Part shown: piece after piece, positions 11,801 to 22,621 of the stretch
Layout of the letters: each line of letters opens with the position of its first letter
Position numbering within the stretch: the first letter of the stretch is position 1
Source of the DNA: Eonycteris spelaea
Lineage: Eukaryota; Chordata; Mammalia; Chiroptera; Pteropodidae
Assembly (NCBI GenBank): GCA_003508835.1
Contig: PUFA01000068.1
Span: 6,758,001 to 6,822,000, forward strand
Reading direction: 5' to 3'
DNA length: 64,000 nt
The notes under the pieces: generated by a model
Seen by the model: the letters and a program-made list of their open reading frames with translations, nothing else
The model's database searches: none
Told to the model about the DNA's origin: nothing
Made by a program: the position numbers and the translations under genes

Positions 11801-12754
11801 CCATTATAACATTATTGCTGCACTTGAAAATTGGACCTTTCTGGTCCTATAGCACTGTTTTTTTGTTGTTGTTGTTGGTTTGTTTTTTGTTTTTGTATTT
11901 TTTTTACAATATAGCCCAAAATCAAGAGTTGGGGAAAGAGAAGGAGCAAGTGAATGGTTAGTATTATAGAAGAAATGCTTAGTATTAATAGTTTGGCTTT
12001 TCTGGGAATGTAATGCTGGCTTGACTTTGCTAAATGCTAAAGATGAATTTCTGATAAGGGTTATTGAGTATTCAGAAAAAATAACGCTGTTCTCCTATGG
12101 ATATGAATCTCATATTTCTGTAGTTACTGTTATCTGCATTAGATTGCTTTGGGTCATTGGAATAGAATCATTCTGTTTTTCCACCAACATGTTTATTTGC
12201 CCTGCTTTTCATGTAGTACCCCAGTTTGATAGAGGTGAGGAAGCGTGGTATATTTGTGGTAACCTTCCTCTTTGGCTATCAGTTCATGAAGCTCCAATTG
12301 AGAACATGGGTTTAGATGTGCCAATTATAGTCTCCCATGCCACAGGCCATAGTGACGGGTTCAAGAATGGATATGTGATCCCAAACCAATCAGAAACCAA
12401 CAAACCTAATCTTAAGTTGCTGAGTTTTGGAGAAGGAGGGCAAAGCCACTTACCCTCCTGATGCCAGATTTAGGGTCTCTAATTAATCTATATTTAAAGC
12501 TAGAACTGTCTCTGAAATTTAAATAGGTGAATTAATTTTTTTTAACTTGTTTGTGTGGACCTTTTTCTTATTATTTTAAAAATTTTATTAGTGCAAAAAA
12601 TTAGTGCCTTGCAAATATGCAGCTTTCTAAGCAAATGTTGGTGTAGTAACTTGGCTTCTCTTGATAGCCCCTGGATAATTTGAATTACATGGGATGAATG
12701 TGGTTCATCCTTACCTAATGAATAGACTGCATCCTTCATTATCATTATGTGATT
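11801..12754. other. Unassigned, includes a long chance ORF and a repeat-like part
   Basis: 11860-11912 is T/TTG-rich simple sequence. The 146-codon ORF at 12021-12461 lies partly in sequence (about 12290-12400) resembling an old mammalian repeat, with no domain I recognise and no splice context. Confidence 0.4.
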
Positions 12755-12980
12755 GCCAATTATGGAGTGCTTATCATGTGCCAGGTAGCCTACTAGGCAC
12801 TTACTGTATATTTTTCATTTCATCCTCACAATTGGCTCCTGAGATATTTTATTTAATTTTAGGAATGGGGTACCTAGGGACTGGAAAAAATTAATAACTT
12901 GCTTGTATTACCAAGTTGGAATTTGAACATCTGTCTGGCTTCAAGAATCACTCTTTCCACATAACCAAATTATTCTACTG
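12755..12980 (-). repeat. MIR SINE
   Basis: 'GAGTGCTTATCATGTGCCAG', 'CATTTCATCCTCACAATTGG' and 'CAAGTTGGAATTTGAACA' match antisense MIR. Confidence 0.7.
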
Positions 12981-13764
12981 TGTAAACAATAAATGAAAAT
13001 AATTTTCCTTTAACTTCTAAAAATACTTTCCCAGCAAATAGGAAATATCTATATTGGGGAATATTTTTGTTCATGATTTTAGAGAGACTAGAATAAATTT
13101 CTAAGATCTCATATATTATCTTTCCCCCTATTTATTGTGGGTGATTTTATTGTCTTTGCATTACACCCAGAACACAAGAAGATATTTTGGTTGAAATAGC
13201 GTGACACCGTCAACCTTGAAATAGGCATTTAAAAGCCTTTTTCATTTCATCAAGCTTTCAGTATAACATGTGGATTTATGGTTGTACTTTTCTACAACAA
13301 TTAAAATCCCTATAAATAACATCCTTCATGTTTAACATTTTAAACTTCTGCATATTTTCCTGAATGCAGCATAAATGAACCATAAATTCAATAAGATGTA
13401 CATAATACCATTTATACCTAGTATAAGAGCAGTCTTCAGAATGTGTCTTTGTGAATATGTCTGCTACGTGAAGAAAAATATGCTTAGATTTTAAGTTGTG
13501 AATATGTTGTATGTTGATTAACTCATAACTTCATGTAAATTTGTATGAATAAGAAAAAAACAAAGTCGAAAACAATATTTGGAATAATGTGAATGTGGAG
13601 GATTTTTTTTCTTTATACTTTTTCAGATATTATATTTATGGTAGTTTTAGAGATAATATAAAATTTTTACTTTAAAATTTTATATCAATTTTAATTTATA
13701 CAATATTCTAAATATTGATTTAAATATTACCCTGAAATGTGAAGAAATAACTATCGTTTACCCC
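12981..13764. other. No feature recognised
   Basis: Very AT-rich; no repeat family or exon recognised. Confidence 0.5.
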
Positions 13765-14094
13765 AAATATTCATTTATTTGTTTATTCAATTATTATTTT
13801 TGCTATTTTTTACACATTTATGAATACCTAACATGTATCTGGCAATGTTACAGTGATGAAGATGTAATAGTGAAAGACATGCAAAGTCCTTGACCTTAAT
13901 AAGCAAGCATTATAATCAGGAAAGACAGGCAATACACATGCAGAGACAGGTACACACATACACGCACCAGGAGCAAAACTTCACACAGGATAAACACTAT
14001 GAGATAAACAAGATAATGTGATAGATAAAAAATTTGAGAGGTATCATTAAAAGAATATGAGAGTGGGGAGGTAAATTGGAGTTAAAGAGGTCAA
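13765..14094 (-). repeat. L2 LINE fragment
   Basis: 'GAATACCTAACATGTATCTG', 'GCAATGTTACAGTGATGAAG' and 'AGACAGGCAATACACATGC' follow antisense L2. Confidence 0.5.
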
Positions 14095-14195
14095 ATGTTT
14101 GGTGATGGAAGGACATCTAACTTGGATGGTGAACATGCAGTATATATGACATACTGTTGAATTGTACATTTGAAAGTTATTTAAATATTTCCAAA
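14095..14195 (+). mobile_element. L1 3' end fragment
   Basis: 'GGTGATGGAAGGACATCTAA', 'TGGTGAACATGCAGTATATA' and 'TTGAATTGTACATTTGAAAG' match an L1 3' end I associate with bats. The same end lies inverted at 54205-54350. Confidence 0.55.
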
Positions 14196-14589
14196 AATAA
14201 GGAAGAAATAAAGATGATCATTGAGCTGGTCTTTACTAACAATACAAATAAATAGGAAAAAAAACCTTTCTAGTGAGAGATTAAATTATTAATTATATAA
14301 ACTAAAAAATTATCTAACATTAGATACATAATTATTACTAATATTATACCTATTCATATGACTTGAAATGAAGAAGGCACAAAACAACTTAATGTGAATA
14401 GCTTGACTACAGCATTTTAAGTTTATATATACAAAATATGTAACTGTCAATATGCAAAAAAGTATACATTTGAATGGTCATGATTAAAATATTGTGCTGT
14501 GAGTGAAACTTTACTGTTGCTTACTTTATTATGTCATAATGGTAAATTGAATTTAATTCTTAGAAAATTAAAAATTCAGAAGAACTTTC

Positions 14590-14728
14590 CATCTCTATCA
14601 TTTTGACTACTTAGGTACCTCTTATAATTGGAATCATATAGTATTTGTCCTTTTGTGACGGCTTGTTTTTATCAGACATAATATCCTTAAGGTTCATTCA
14701 TGTTGTGGGATTTGTCAAAATTTCCTTC
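14590..14728 (-). mobile_element. L1 3' region fragment
   Basis: 'GGAATCATATAGTATTTGTC', 'CTTTTGTGACGGCTTG' and 'AAGGTTCATTCATGTTGTGG' match antisense L1. Confidence 0.65.
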
Positions 14729-15119
14729 CTTTTTTTAAGACTATTTTTTAGAGCAGTTTTGGTTCGCAACAAAATTGAGCAGAAGATACGGAGGTTTTTC
14801 ATACATCTCCTGCCTGCACGCATGTATAGCCCCCGCTATTATGAACATCCCCCACCAGAGTGGTACATTTGCTACAGTTGATGAACCTGTCTTGACACAT
14901 CATCACCTACAGTCTGTAGTTTACATTAGGACACACTCTTGGTACTGACCATTCTTTGGGTTTGAGCAACCATAATGTCATTTAGCCACCATTATATCAG
15001 GTATGGTATTTTTACTGCTCTAAAAACCCTTTATGCTTTGTCTAATTATTCCTTCCTTCTCCTCATCCCTTGGGAATCACTGATCTTTTTACAGACCCCA
15101 TATTTTTGCCTTTTCCAGT
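14729..15119 (-). mobile_element. L1 3' UTR fragment of another subfamily
   Basis: 'TTTTAGAGCAGTTTTGGTTC', 'CATCCCCCACCAGAGTGG' and 'TTTGCTACAGTTGATGAACC' match an antisense L1 3' UTR; related sense copy at 50480-50805. Confidence 0.7.
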
Positions 15120-15362
15120 AGTCAAATTTCATAGAGACAGAAAGTAGAGTAGAGGTTTAAAAGGACTACAAGGAAGGGCAAATGGGAAGTTATTGATTAA
15201 TGAGTACAGGTTTCAGTTTGGAAAGATGAAAAAATGTTCTGGAGAAGGAGGATGGGTGATGGCTGCACAACAATGGGAATTAATGCCACGAGCTATACCT
15301 TCAAAAATGGGTATAATGGTACATTTTATGTTATGTATATTTTATCACAGTAAAAAAAAAAC
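15120..15362 (+). mobile_element. L1 3' end with A-tail
   Basis: 'CATAGAGACAGAAAGTAGAG', 'GATGGCTGCACAACAATGGG' and 'ATGTTATGTATATTTTATCA', ending in an A-run, follow the sense L1 3' UTR. Confidence 0.72.
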
Positions 15363-15884
15363 GATATGAAAAAAATCCAAAAGGACTAATATTTATGTCT
15401 AAATACAAAATGTTTCATAATTACAAAGCATGAGCAGAGGATTATAGGAATCGGAAATGAAGACCGTTCTATATTGCAACAGAATTCTTTACTAAACAAA
15501 AGTAAAAACAAAGGTGTTTTCTCACTTGTGCAATGGATTTGTTTCTTGTTTTCAATCTCTAGAAATTGAATTTTCATTCATTTCTCTACTGATTCTATGA
15601 CTCCCCTCACATGGATATTTGTTTACCCTGAGCCTAGGTGTGCTTTGGTTAGTAGCTTATCACATCCTCTGATAGTTCAGGACATGGCCACCTGCAAGGA
15701 TTACTTATTATGGAAGAAAGTAGGTCTAGAAAAGGGAACTTCCAAATTCATCTTCTCTACCTTTAAGTTCAAGAGATGGAAAAGAAGAGGTAAAAATGAA
15801 AGGTGCCACACTTTTAGGCACTGTTTCTGTCACTGCTTCTCTCTTGGGTGTAAGATTGTGGCTAACTGTGATATGAGTGATTGG
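15363..15884. other. No feature recognised
   Basis: A 119-codon plus-strand ORF begins at 15597, but its translation shows no domain and runs into an L2 relic; I treat it as chance. Confidence 0.45.
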
Positions 15885-16100
15885 CTGTTTATTCTCTCAT
15901 TCATTCATTTACTTTGTGAGCAAATGAATGCTTTCTATGTGCCAGACTGCAGCTAAGAAATGTCCACCTGAATATAAAAGGCAAGTCTGTACCATTAGTG
16001 AGCTTGCTTGAGTCAAGATGATTACACTCTTAGAGATTTTTATGAAGTGAGCCCTTAGGTGGAAGGATTCCCAAATGCTCCTAAAAGAGTCCAAAGGCTT
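15885..16100 (-). repeat. L2 LINE fragment
   Basis: 'TCATTCATTCATTTAC', 'TTTCTATGTGCCAGACTGC' and the following sequence follow antisense L2. Confidence 0.45.
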
Positions 16101-16649
16101 CACTTGTAAGTCCCAATGAACCTATGACTAGACTGAGTAGTGTTTATTAGGGCAGGAAAGGATATGCAATTCTATGATGCTAGGGTGTCAGATATGACAG
16201 AAAAAATAAAAATGAATCTTATTTTGTGTATCTAATCTGTGAGTATATTATCTTCCATCTATTCATCTCTGAGCACAGGTACATTATTTAAGCACTAGTC
16301 TACACATGCATCCTTGAAGACTACAGTGTGCCCTTAATAAGAGACCAAGTACTTATGTGAATATTTTATTGTAAAATGAATTTGTTCTGATATGTTAGAA
16401 GTAGTCTTTAAAAGGATTTAGTTTAGTTTAAGTTTGGGGAAAAAAAACAATATAACAAAATAATATTAATATAGAAAAAAGTTTACTTATAATACCACCA
16501 ATATATAATAATTTCAATTTCAGGCAATTCTTTGGGTGACATTTAATAGATAATAGAAAACCAATTCTAGGCTGTACATGAAATTCTATACCAGTGGTAT
16601 CCCTTAGTTTTAGGTAAGATATCCTATTAATTTCAAGTTATACAATAAT
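16101..16649. other. No feature recognised
   Basis: AT-rich; nothing supported. Confidence 0.5.
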
Positions 16650-16835
16650 GTGCTCATACCTTGCTGTTCACATAATACTAGAACAGTTCTCTGAAATAAT
16701 TCTTGTAAATTATATCGATTTAAAGGTGGAGGGACAGAGTTTCAAAAAAGGTGAAAGCTAATCATTGGTGTATCCAGGATTTCAACACAGATCTATGGCT
16801 CTAAGGTCAACCAGTTCCACATAGCTGCTGGCTTC
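16650..16835 (-). repeat. MIR SINE, diverged
   Basis: 'GGTGGAGGGACAGAGTTTCA', 'GTGTATCCAGGATTTCAACA' and 'CAGATCTATGGCTCTAAGG' parallel antisense MIR. Confidence 0.5.
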
Positions 16836-17609
16836 AAAGAATTCATAGCCCACAGAGTAGAAGGCCATGTAATTCAAGGTTGACATGCCAAGCTACAGTT
16901 ATAAATAACCTGGTCTAGGAACATAAACAATGATGTTGAGGCTAACAGAAAGTGTCAGGAAACACCCCATTAAGGAGACATTTCAAATCTTGAATGATTA
17001 GCAGGTTCTGGGGAAGTTCATGCAGCATTTTCTATGCAAGTGAGCCCTAGAGTTAAAAACCATTTGCTATGGTATCTTGGGACATATTAGTATTGTTTTG
17101 TTTCAAAAGCACTTTTAAATGTCTTTCCTTTGTCCTGGGCTACAGGATTGCATGACACCAGTGCACCATCTGCATGATATTACTCTAGTGGGTGCTGTTC
17201 ACTTAGAATAAAGTATGAGAGATACCTCTTGGAGAAAAGTGGGGGGGGGGGAGATAATTTTCTCTTTGATCTCTTTTCTGGGCCTGTCTTGCAGCTCTCT
17301 TTACTCTGCTTTCCTCGTTACCCAGTGGCTGTTACTCATCCAGTGGCAGGCCCCATTAGGTACTTCTTACTCCTTGCATGTACTCTCACCTAGTGTCAAG
17401 ATAGAAAAATAGAAGAAATTTACAAATCCGTATCTGACCAGACTAGTTCTTGTTATGAATTAGAAAAATTCTGTAACAAAATTGAAGGCATGTAGTAAAA
17501 ATGTCTTATAATCCCACCGCTGTTTAATTTTTTACATAGTACCAAATTAATGATAATTGATCGGTTTCCATAATCTTACTCCATATTCCAGAGATACCTT
17601 TATATAATG

Positions 17610-17611
<2 letters not shown>
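16836..17611. other. Unassigned; short poly-G tract
   Basis: A ten-base G run lies near 17241. No repeat family or exon is recognised. Confidence 0.4.

Positions 17612-17638
<27 letters not shown>
17612..17638. repeat. (AC)n microsatellite
   Basis: About 13 uninterrupted AC dinucleotides. Confidence 0.9.
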
Positions 17639-17642
<4 letters not shown>

Positions 17643-17689
17643 ATATAGAGTATAAACAAAAGGGAAAGTAATGATATAGCAAGCTGCAG

Positions 17690-18138
17690 TCTAAAATATA
17701 TTAACTTTATTAAACAGCTGTCTTAACATTACAGATATACTTTGAAACCTACTTCTGTATGGTATCAATAGGAATTTGAATTCTCTTAGTCATGATTTTT
17801 GTCTTTAAAATAAAAATAATCATAACATAACTTATGGACTGTGTGAATTACAAGATCTACATCTAAAGTGAATAGCACAATAGTAGTACATGATAAAAGT
17901 AGAAAATATGTTTTTATACATAATTAACAATAATAATGTCTATCTACTTTCCGCTCAAAGTCATTTGCTTGCCGGATAGTCTTTAGGCAGGGTATTCTGG
18001 TTCCACTTTGTGTCCCTTCGCCTCCTGGTTTGCTCATCTGTAACAACTGTTCCACTGGCAGAGCAAGCCTATAGGCCCTTCCTAGATTTACATTTCTTGG
18101 ATGCTGTGTTATACCCTCTCACCTATTAATCATCCCCA
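17690..18138 (-). other. Presumed 3' untranslated region of the minus-strand gene
   Basis: This stretch follows the candidate stop codon on the minus strand and reaches an AATAAA at 17706-17711. It has no open frame of note. Extent is inferred only from the stop and the first AATAAA. Confidence 0.25.
17706..17711 (-). terminator. Candidate polyadenylation signal AATAAA
   Basis: TTTATT on the plus strand reads AATAAA on the minus strand, about 430 bases past the candidate stop. A GT-rich run on the minus strand, the complement of the CA microsatellite at 17612-17638, lies 70-95 bases beyond, somewhat far for a normal downstream element. The hexamer is common by chance in AT-rich DNA. Confidence 0.25.
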
Positions 18139-18198
18139 TCACACCTTTTGACTGCTGAATCCCACCACGACATCTCCTTGTGACTGTTTCAAAGGTAC
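18139..18198 (-). CDS. Candidate terminal coding exon of an unidentified minus-strand gene
   Basis: Read on the minus strand, a pyrimidine-rich tract ending in ATGAG precedes 19 codons and a TGA stop at 18139-18141. The peptide starts VPLKQSQGDVV and ends GFSSQKV. It begins in phase 0, which is what the exon at 18752-18883 requires, leaving a 553-base intron. The two other frames do not give the same clean join. I do not recognise the protein and assign no function. The hydrophilic tail has no membrane segment. The exon is short, so alone it proves little; support comes from the phase fit with its neighbours and an AATAAA about 430 bases downstream on the same strand. The alternative is a chance open stretch beside a cryptic acceptor. 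Confidence 0.45.
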   Translation of the reverse strand, partial: VPLKQSQGDVVVGFSSQKV

Positions 18199-18751
18199 CT
18201 CATAGTTGATAGAGAAGTTAACTACCCTGAATAGACACCTCTATAACTGCTTGCTACTGCTGTGGATTTATTCTGACTTTTTCATTTTGAAATGTGAGTT
18301 ATCCCAGGGAAATTGAGATAAGCCACTGTGAACTTTAATTTGATCCTTTAGAAAACTGTAGTGTTTGGAGAAGAAAGCCACTACAGTGATTCAAACCCAT
18401 CTGGCAGGTGAAGAAAAAAAAAAAAAAGAAGTGATTTGTAAATGCTAAAGCATCCATTTGGGGGAAGGTATCAAGAGATTCAACAACGAGCATTTGGGAA
18501 TCTTCTCTGTTTGTCTTCATGAACATTTCAGAGAAGAACATAAATTGGGTATTAATCACATACCCTGTGCAGACCAAATTGGAATGGACAACAAAAGGGG
18601 AGGAGAGGGAACTATAAACAATGTGATCTGGCAGAAGAAAGGGCATATGAAGCTTAATTTAATGAAAGCTTAAGAGTTGTTGAGTATCGTTACTCAGAAA
18701 TAGAAGGCACGAAACATTATTCTCCCTTACAGTTTTTTGCTCCTTACTTAC

Positions 18752-18883
18752 CTGTTTCCTTTTAGTTATTTTCATTGAGGTGTTGTCCAGGTTAGTCAAA
18801 CGCCCCTGATGATGATTCATTTGTCTTGGCATCTTTGTTTCATAATTGTACCCACTCAGCTTTTCAATTTCTCTTGCCAGGGT
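18752..18883 (-). CDS. Candidate internal coding exon (44 codons), unidentified gene
   Basis: This is the best single exon signal in the window. On the minus strand a strong acceptor (pyrimidine run ending TTTTGTGCCCAG) opens 132 bases with no stop. They close at CAG followed by GTAAGTA, a near-consensus donor. Only this frame is open; the other two stop within nine codons. The peptide begins TLAREIEKLSGYNYETKMPR and ends NTSMKITKRKQ; it is mixed, basic and hydrophilic, not low-complexity. Phase is 0 at both ends, joining 19490-19589 upstream and 18139-18198 downstream. No repeat overlaps it. I recognise no family or motif and infer no function. Confidence 0.62.
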
Positions 18884-19489
18884 CTGGGCACAAAAGGGGA
18901 TAATAATAGGTCGGCAGATATATTCACTGTGAAAAATATCTTTTCTTATATTCTCTTCTCAAGATGACATTATTTCTCCTACATAGATCCAATTTAAATA
19001 AATCCATCAAAAATAAATTTTATCAAATAAAATAAAAGACCCTTTCTCAAGGACCTCACAGTCTTTAGCTGGCAATTGAAATAAATGCATATCTTTTATA
19101 GTGATAGTCAAAATATAGCCATTCATGCTAATTATGAGTTGGCGAGGATGAAGAAGACAATGATTAAAGATTATGCCTATATATCCGAGCTCAGCACTGC
19201 TCTGTCTATTGTATAAAGCCTTACTTGAGATCACTTATGTTTACACTGTCCTCTTTTTCTGAACTATTTTTCTTTTAAGTTATGTTTATCTCCTTCCATC
19301 AGATAAATTCTCCCCATACCATCCATAGATAATAAACTTAGAATTGACAAAAATAGCTTTTTACATAATTATCAACTACTAACAAGTACCCATCAAATTT
19401 GTTCTCCATTTGCCTGACAGGTAGAGAAAAGTGGTAATACTTCCCATTCGTATATCAGGAAACTGCTTTTCTAAGAGGCTATGGCTTAC

Positions 19490-19589
19490 ATGTGGAACCC
19501 AGACAGAAATATGATCTCTTATGGTCTTCACCATATTTCCCAGCCCCTTCTGCTTGGCCATGCCACCCATGTAGTCATAAGCCTTGCTC
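19490..19589 (-). CDS. Candidate internal coding exon (33 codons plus split Trp), unidentified gene
   Basis: On the minus strand a T-rich acceptor ending TTATATCAG opens 100 bases that end at CAT followed by GTAAGCC. One leading base completes a codon begun in the exon at 21896-21965 (TG + G = Trp). The 33 following codons read SKAYDYMGGMAKQKGLGN and end DHISVWVPH, in phase 0 for the next exon. The other two frames contain stops. The intron to 18752-18883 is 606 bases. Codon use is varied and the peptide has ordinary composition. No known domain is recognised. The donor lacks G at the last exon base, so it is weaker than that of 18752-18883. Confidence 0.58.
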
Positions 19590-19751
19590 CTGATATAAAC
19601 ATATGTAAAGGGTTAAAGTGCCATGTAGGCTTACCAGGCTTTTCCAAATTCTTTTGCCCATGTCTGTTAGTCTTAACATTGCATCTAAGGCTAATGAAAG
19701 TAGTGTTTACTAAAAAATATCTCGTCAGCTCCTAGACCATATTTTCTACAG

Positions 19752-19922
19752 AGTTCTCAAACTTTAAAGAGGAAAAAAAAGTTGGCTACAGAGCTTACAA
19801 TTTCTAGGGCCCCATGCCCAGAACTTCTGATTTAGTACATGGAGGTAGCGCTCATAAACGTGTATTTCTAATAAGCTCCCAGATTATGCCAGTTCTCCTG
19901 GTCTGAAGACCACACATTGAGT
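19752..19922 (+). mobile_element. MER5A-like hAT relic
   Basis: Starts GTTCTCAAACTTTAAAGAGG; 'AGAACTTCTGATTTAGTAC' and 'CTAATAAGCTCCCAGATTAT' follow the MER5A consensus; ends near ACCACACATTGAG. Confidence 0.65.
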
Positions 19923-20007
19923 CCCACCAGAGTTTTTGAGGAGCTATATGTAGCTGTTCAAGTTGTCCCTGCTCAGAGTCATACACAAGGAAGGCACAAC
20001 AACAAGA

Positions 20008-20155
20008 GATACAATCCAGCAGTAGCATTATCTGGGAGATTTTAGAAATACAGAGTCTCAGGCCCTACCCCAGACCCGAATCCAAATTTATACTTACACA
20101 AAATCTCTAGGTAATTCATATACACATTAAATTTTGAAACACACTACTCTAGTGT
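20008..20155 (+). mobile_element. MER5A-like hAT relic
   Basis: 'GTAGCATTATCTGGGAGATT', 'GAGTCTCAGGCCCTACCCCA' and 'AGGTAATTCATATACACATT' match MER5A closely. Confidence 0.72.
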
Positions 20156-20218
20156 AGGATAGCCTAATCATTTGTCAAGTTGTGGTTATTTCTTCTCTTC
20201 CTTTTCCTGTTTCATAGC

Positions 20219-20446
20219 AGGGGTCCCCACCCCCAAAGCTGTGGAACAGTACTGGTTTGTGACCTTTTAGGAACTGTGCCATGCAGCAGGAGATGAGCAG
20301 TGGACTAGCGAGTGAAGCTTTATCTGTATGTGTAGCCACTCCCCAGCGCTAGGATCACTGCCTCACTCCACCTCAGATCAACAGGCATTAGATTCTCATA
20401 GGAGTACCAGTCCCTGGTGACAAAAAGGTTGGGGCCACTGCTATAG
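20219..20446 (+). mobile_element. MER1-like hAT relic, internally deleted
   Basis: Starts CAGGGGTCCCCACCCCC and ends GGTTGGGGCCACTG, an imperfect terminal inverted repeat. Inside are 'CAGCAGGAGATGAGCAGTGG' and 'GGCATTAGATTCTCATAGGA', characteristic of MER1-type Charlie elements. I see no clean 8-bp target duplication. Confidence 0.7.
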
Positions 20447-21049
20447 TAGATGTACCCTGTTTTCTCCTATTCGAGAAACTACATCCCTCAGTAGGTAATG
20501 GTACATTATGGTTCAAGTTTACTTATGCAGTAAGGGTAGGGAAGAACTTTACTACATGGTTTTGACAAATCTCATATAATTAAATTTGTTAAAATACAAT
20601 TTTAGTAAGTATATTACATACAAATTATTGAGTTTAAGTAAAAGAAATATAAACATCTTAGACAAAAAAGAGAACTGAGCAGAAGAGTAATGTGGTAGCT
20701 CTGAAAATTGTGGAAAAGGCAAGATTTTAGCTGGGCCTCTGAGATGTTTGAAGTCAGTAACGAAATGCTTATAGAATGCTCAATCTTTGCACTCCTCTGC
20801 CTGTCCACTTCAGTCTCAGAGATACTACTTGCACATCTTTCAGCCTCACCATTGTGGAGGACCTGAAACTCTTCCCTTAGTTCCAGAACAAAAAATCCTG
20901 AAGTAGGATTTCAATTGCCCTGACTTGAGCCTTATTTCCATGATTGGACCAATCAACTCTTAGATGGGGCACCTTGATCATAATCTCCATGAAATTATAA
21001 AAATGAAAGTTCAGAGAGGTGGGGGAAGAGGGTCATGTTAGGAAAAGTG

Positions 21050-21330
21050 TATATATGACAGTATATGCTATAACAACTTTTCGGTGGCTTAGCAATACTT
21101 ATTTCTTTTATTTCACAGTCCAATTGGGTGTTTGGTAGTAGCCTTCTGTGCAATGGCACCTCCTAACCATTCACTGCATTTGCTGTGTGAGAGAAAGTGA
21201 GAAAGGTCTTTTGAGAGGTTTTAGGGGTCAAACCTGGAAGTGGTTACCAATTCAATCCACATTCTACTGTTTATAGCACAGGACTATATCTAAATGTACT
21301 GTGGGCTCAGAAAGAGAAGAAAGGAATCAG
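21050..21330 (+). repeat. Unnamed mammalian interspersed repeat, copy 2
   Basis: 'TGCTATAACAACTTTTCGGT' and 'GGTTTTAGGGGTCAAACCTG' parallel the family seen at 5738-5960; it carries more of the 3' part. Confidence 0.4.
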
Positions 21331-21421
21331 GATTGGTGAATGGATAGTATTTTCTCTGCCATTTATATAATTACAAACCCATATGAATACTGTACTTCCA
21401 ATTTCAAATTCAAATTGACCT

Positions 21422-21728
21422 TGTTAAAAGATAAACTGAGGCATACTTAAAATATGAGTTTATTTGTGCATAAATCAGTTTGAATCAGATAGCAGTATAC
21501 CAGAAGTATTTTGAATCACTGCATTGATAGGAAGTAGGGGAAAGACATAGGGAAGAGGCAAAAACAGAGCAGGGAGATTATTTGATTGGCTATCGCTTAA
21601 GTAGTTGCATTATTTAAAAGCCTAATTGGCTGTTTGTGATTGGTTGTCCTTCAGTTTTTTAACCTTGAGGCATTACAGGCTTAGGTTTTTGTTTGCTTAT
21701 GTAATAAAGTATGCATTAAAGACAACTC
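21422..21728 (-). mobile_element. Probable solitary LTR
   Basis: On the minus strand it runs TG...CA, with a polyadenylation-like ATAAA inside. The antisense layout (GAGTTTATTTGTGCATAAAT near one end, ATGTAATAAAGTATGC near the other) resembles an endogenous retroviral LTR. No clean target duplication; family unknown. Confidence 0.4.
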
Positions 21729-21895
21729 AGTGTAATAGCGTCCTTCGATTACTTTAACAGCCCTGATGTTCATGCGATTTTGCCACAAGTCATCTCACAT
21801 ATGTATAACTTTATTAAATCATCTATTAAGCAAGTTATTTAATTTATCACTTAGTTCCTTCTCTGTTTTCATTGATTGTCCCTGTGAGGTATTAC

Positions 21896-21965
21896 CATTC
21901 TGTACTCCGAAGATGCTTTCGAACTACATTACTTTTGCCCCTTCTTTTTTCACCCAGGTTGATGG
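21896..21965 (-). CDS. Candidate internal coding exon (22 codons plus two split codons), unidentified gene
   Basis: On the minus strand an acceptor ending GGTCCTTCAAAG opens 70 bases closed by GAATG followed by GTAATA. The exon starts in phase 1 and ends in phase 2, exactly what is needed between 24071-24200 (which leaves one base, G) and 19490-19589 (which supplies one base, G). The joined codons become Ala and Trp. The 22 complete codons read INLGEKRRGKSNVVRKHL and on to STE, a strongly basic segment. The donor is only moderate. A plus-strand ORF over the same bases (21766-22050) is not protein-like and I discount it. No family is recognised. Confidence 0.5.
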
Positions 21966-22129
21966 CTTTGAAGGACCAATGAGTTCTATTCTTCCTGACT
22001 TCCTAATTCTATTTTTACTTGAGAGTTTTATACTCTCAGGGAGCATTTGAATGTTATATATTTTGAAAGCAACTTGCTGTTAGCAAAAAAAAATAGCAAG
22101 TTTTATAAGTAATTTACTTTTAAAATCAA

Positions 22130-22450
22130 TTCGTTATTCAATAACTATTTATAAAGCACTTACTACGAGTGTTTTAGATATAAAAGCAGCTACCAGCAGC
22201 TTTGTTTCATGGATCGCATGTTAGGTAGAGAGAATAGGCAGATATTAAATACATACATTAAAAATAATAAGCAAAATAAAAATAAGATCCTAATTAATGC
22301 TATGTAGGAATTAAGGTGACATGATTAAGTGATGAGATTGGGCACATAAGGGAGAAACCTCCCCTAAGAGATAAACAGAGATCTAAATGACAAACTATAT
22401 ACAGATATGTCAAGATCAAGGGAAGAATCTTCCAGACAAGACTCTCTAGC
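22130..22450 (-). repeat. L2 LINE fragment
   Basis: 'AACTATTTATAAAGCACTTA', 'GAATAGGCAGATATTAAATA' and 'TTAATGCTATGTAGGAATTA' follow antisense L2. Confidence 0.58.
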
Positions 22451-22621
22451 CTAAAGTTCCTAAGTAAACTTCCTCCTTCTTTCCCTTTATAGATGCTCAC
22501 AGTTCCTTTGACTTTTCTATTACACTAGACTTACAGTCTTAGCCTAGAAACATGATTAATTTTATCCTTCTTATTTACTCAGCTGGAGAATCAGGATCCA
22601 CATGGTCACCTGTGTGACAGA

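Larger units (their letters stand above)
19590..21895 (-). other. Presumed intron holding a DNA-transposon cluster
   Basis: It lies between two phase-compatible candidate exons. It holds two MER5A-like copies, one MER1-like copy, an unnamed mammalian repeat and a probable LTR, listed separately. I see no further convincing exon in it. Confidence 0.4.

Noticed and set aside
12021..12461. 146-codon plus-strand ORF, longest in the window
   Set aside because: No domain or signal recognised, no splice or promoter context, and part resembles an old repeat. This length is expected by chance in 64 kb.
15597..15956. 119-codon plus ORF
   Set aside because: Cys/His/Phe-rich translation without a zinc-finger spacing; its end lies in an L2 relic.
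19062..19234. Minus open stretch with a GTGAGG donor between two candidate exons
   Set aside because: Its end phase does not fit the exon at 18752-18883.
22535..22577. 43-base alternative exon between 24071-24200 and 19490-19589
   Set aside because: The phase also fits, but the acceptor is poor with a better AG just upstream; 21896-21965 is longer and more protein-like.
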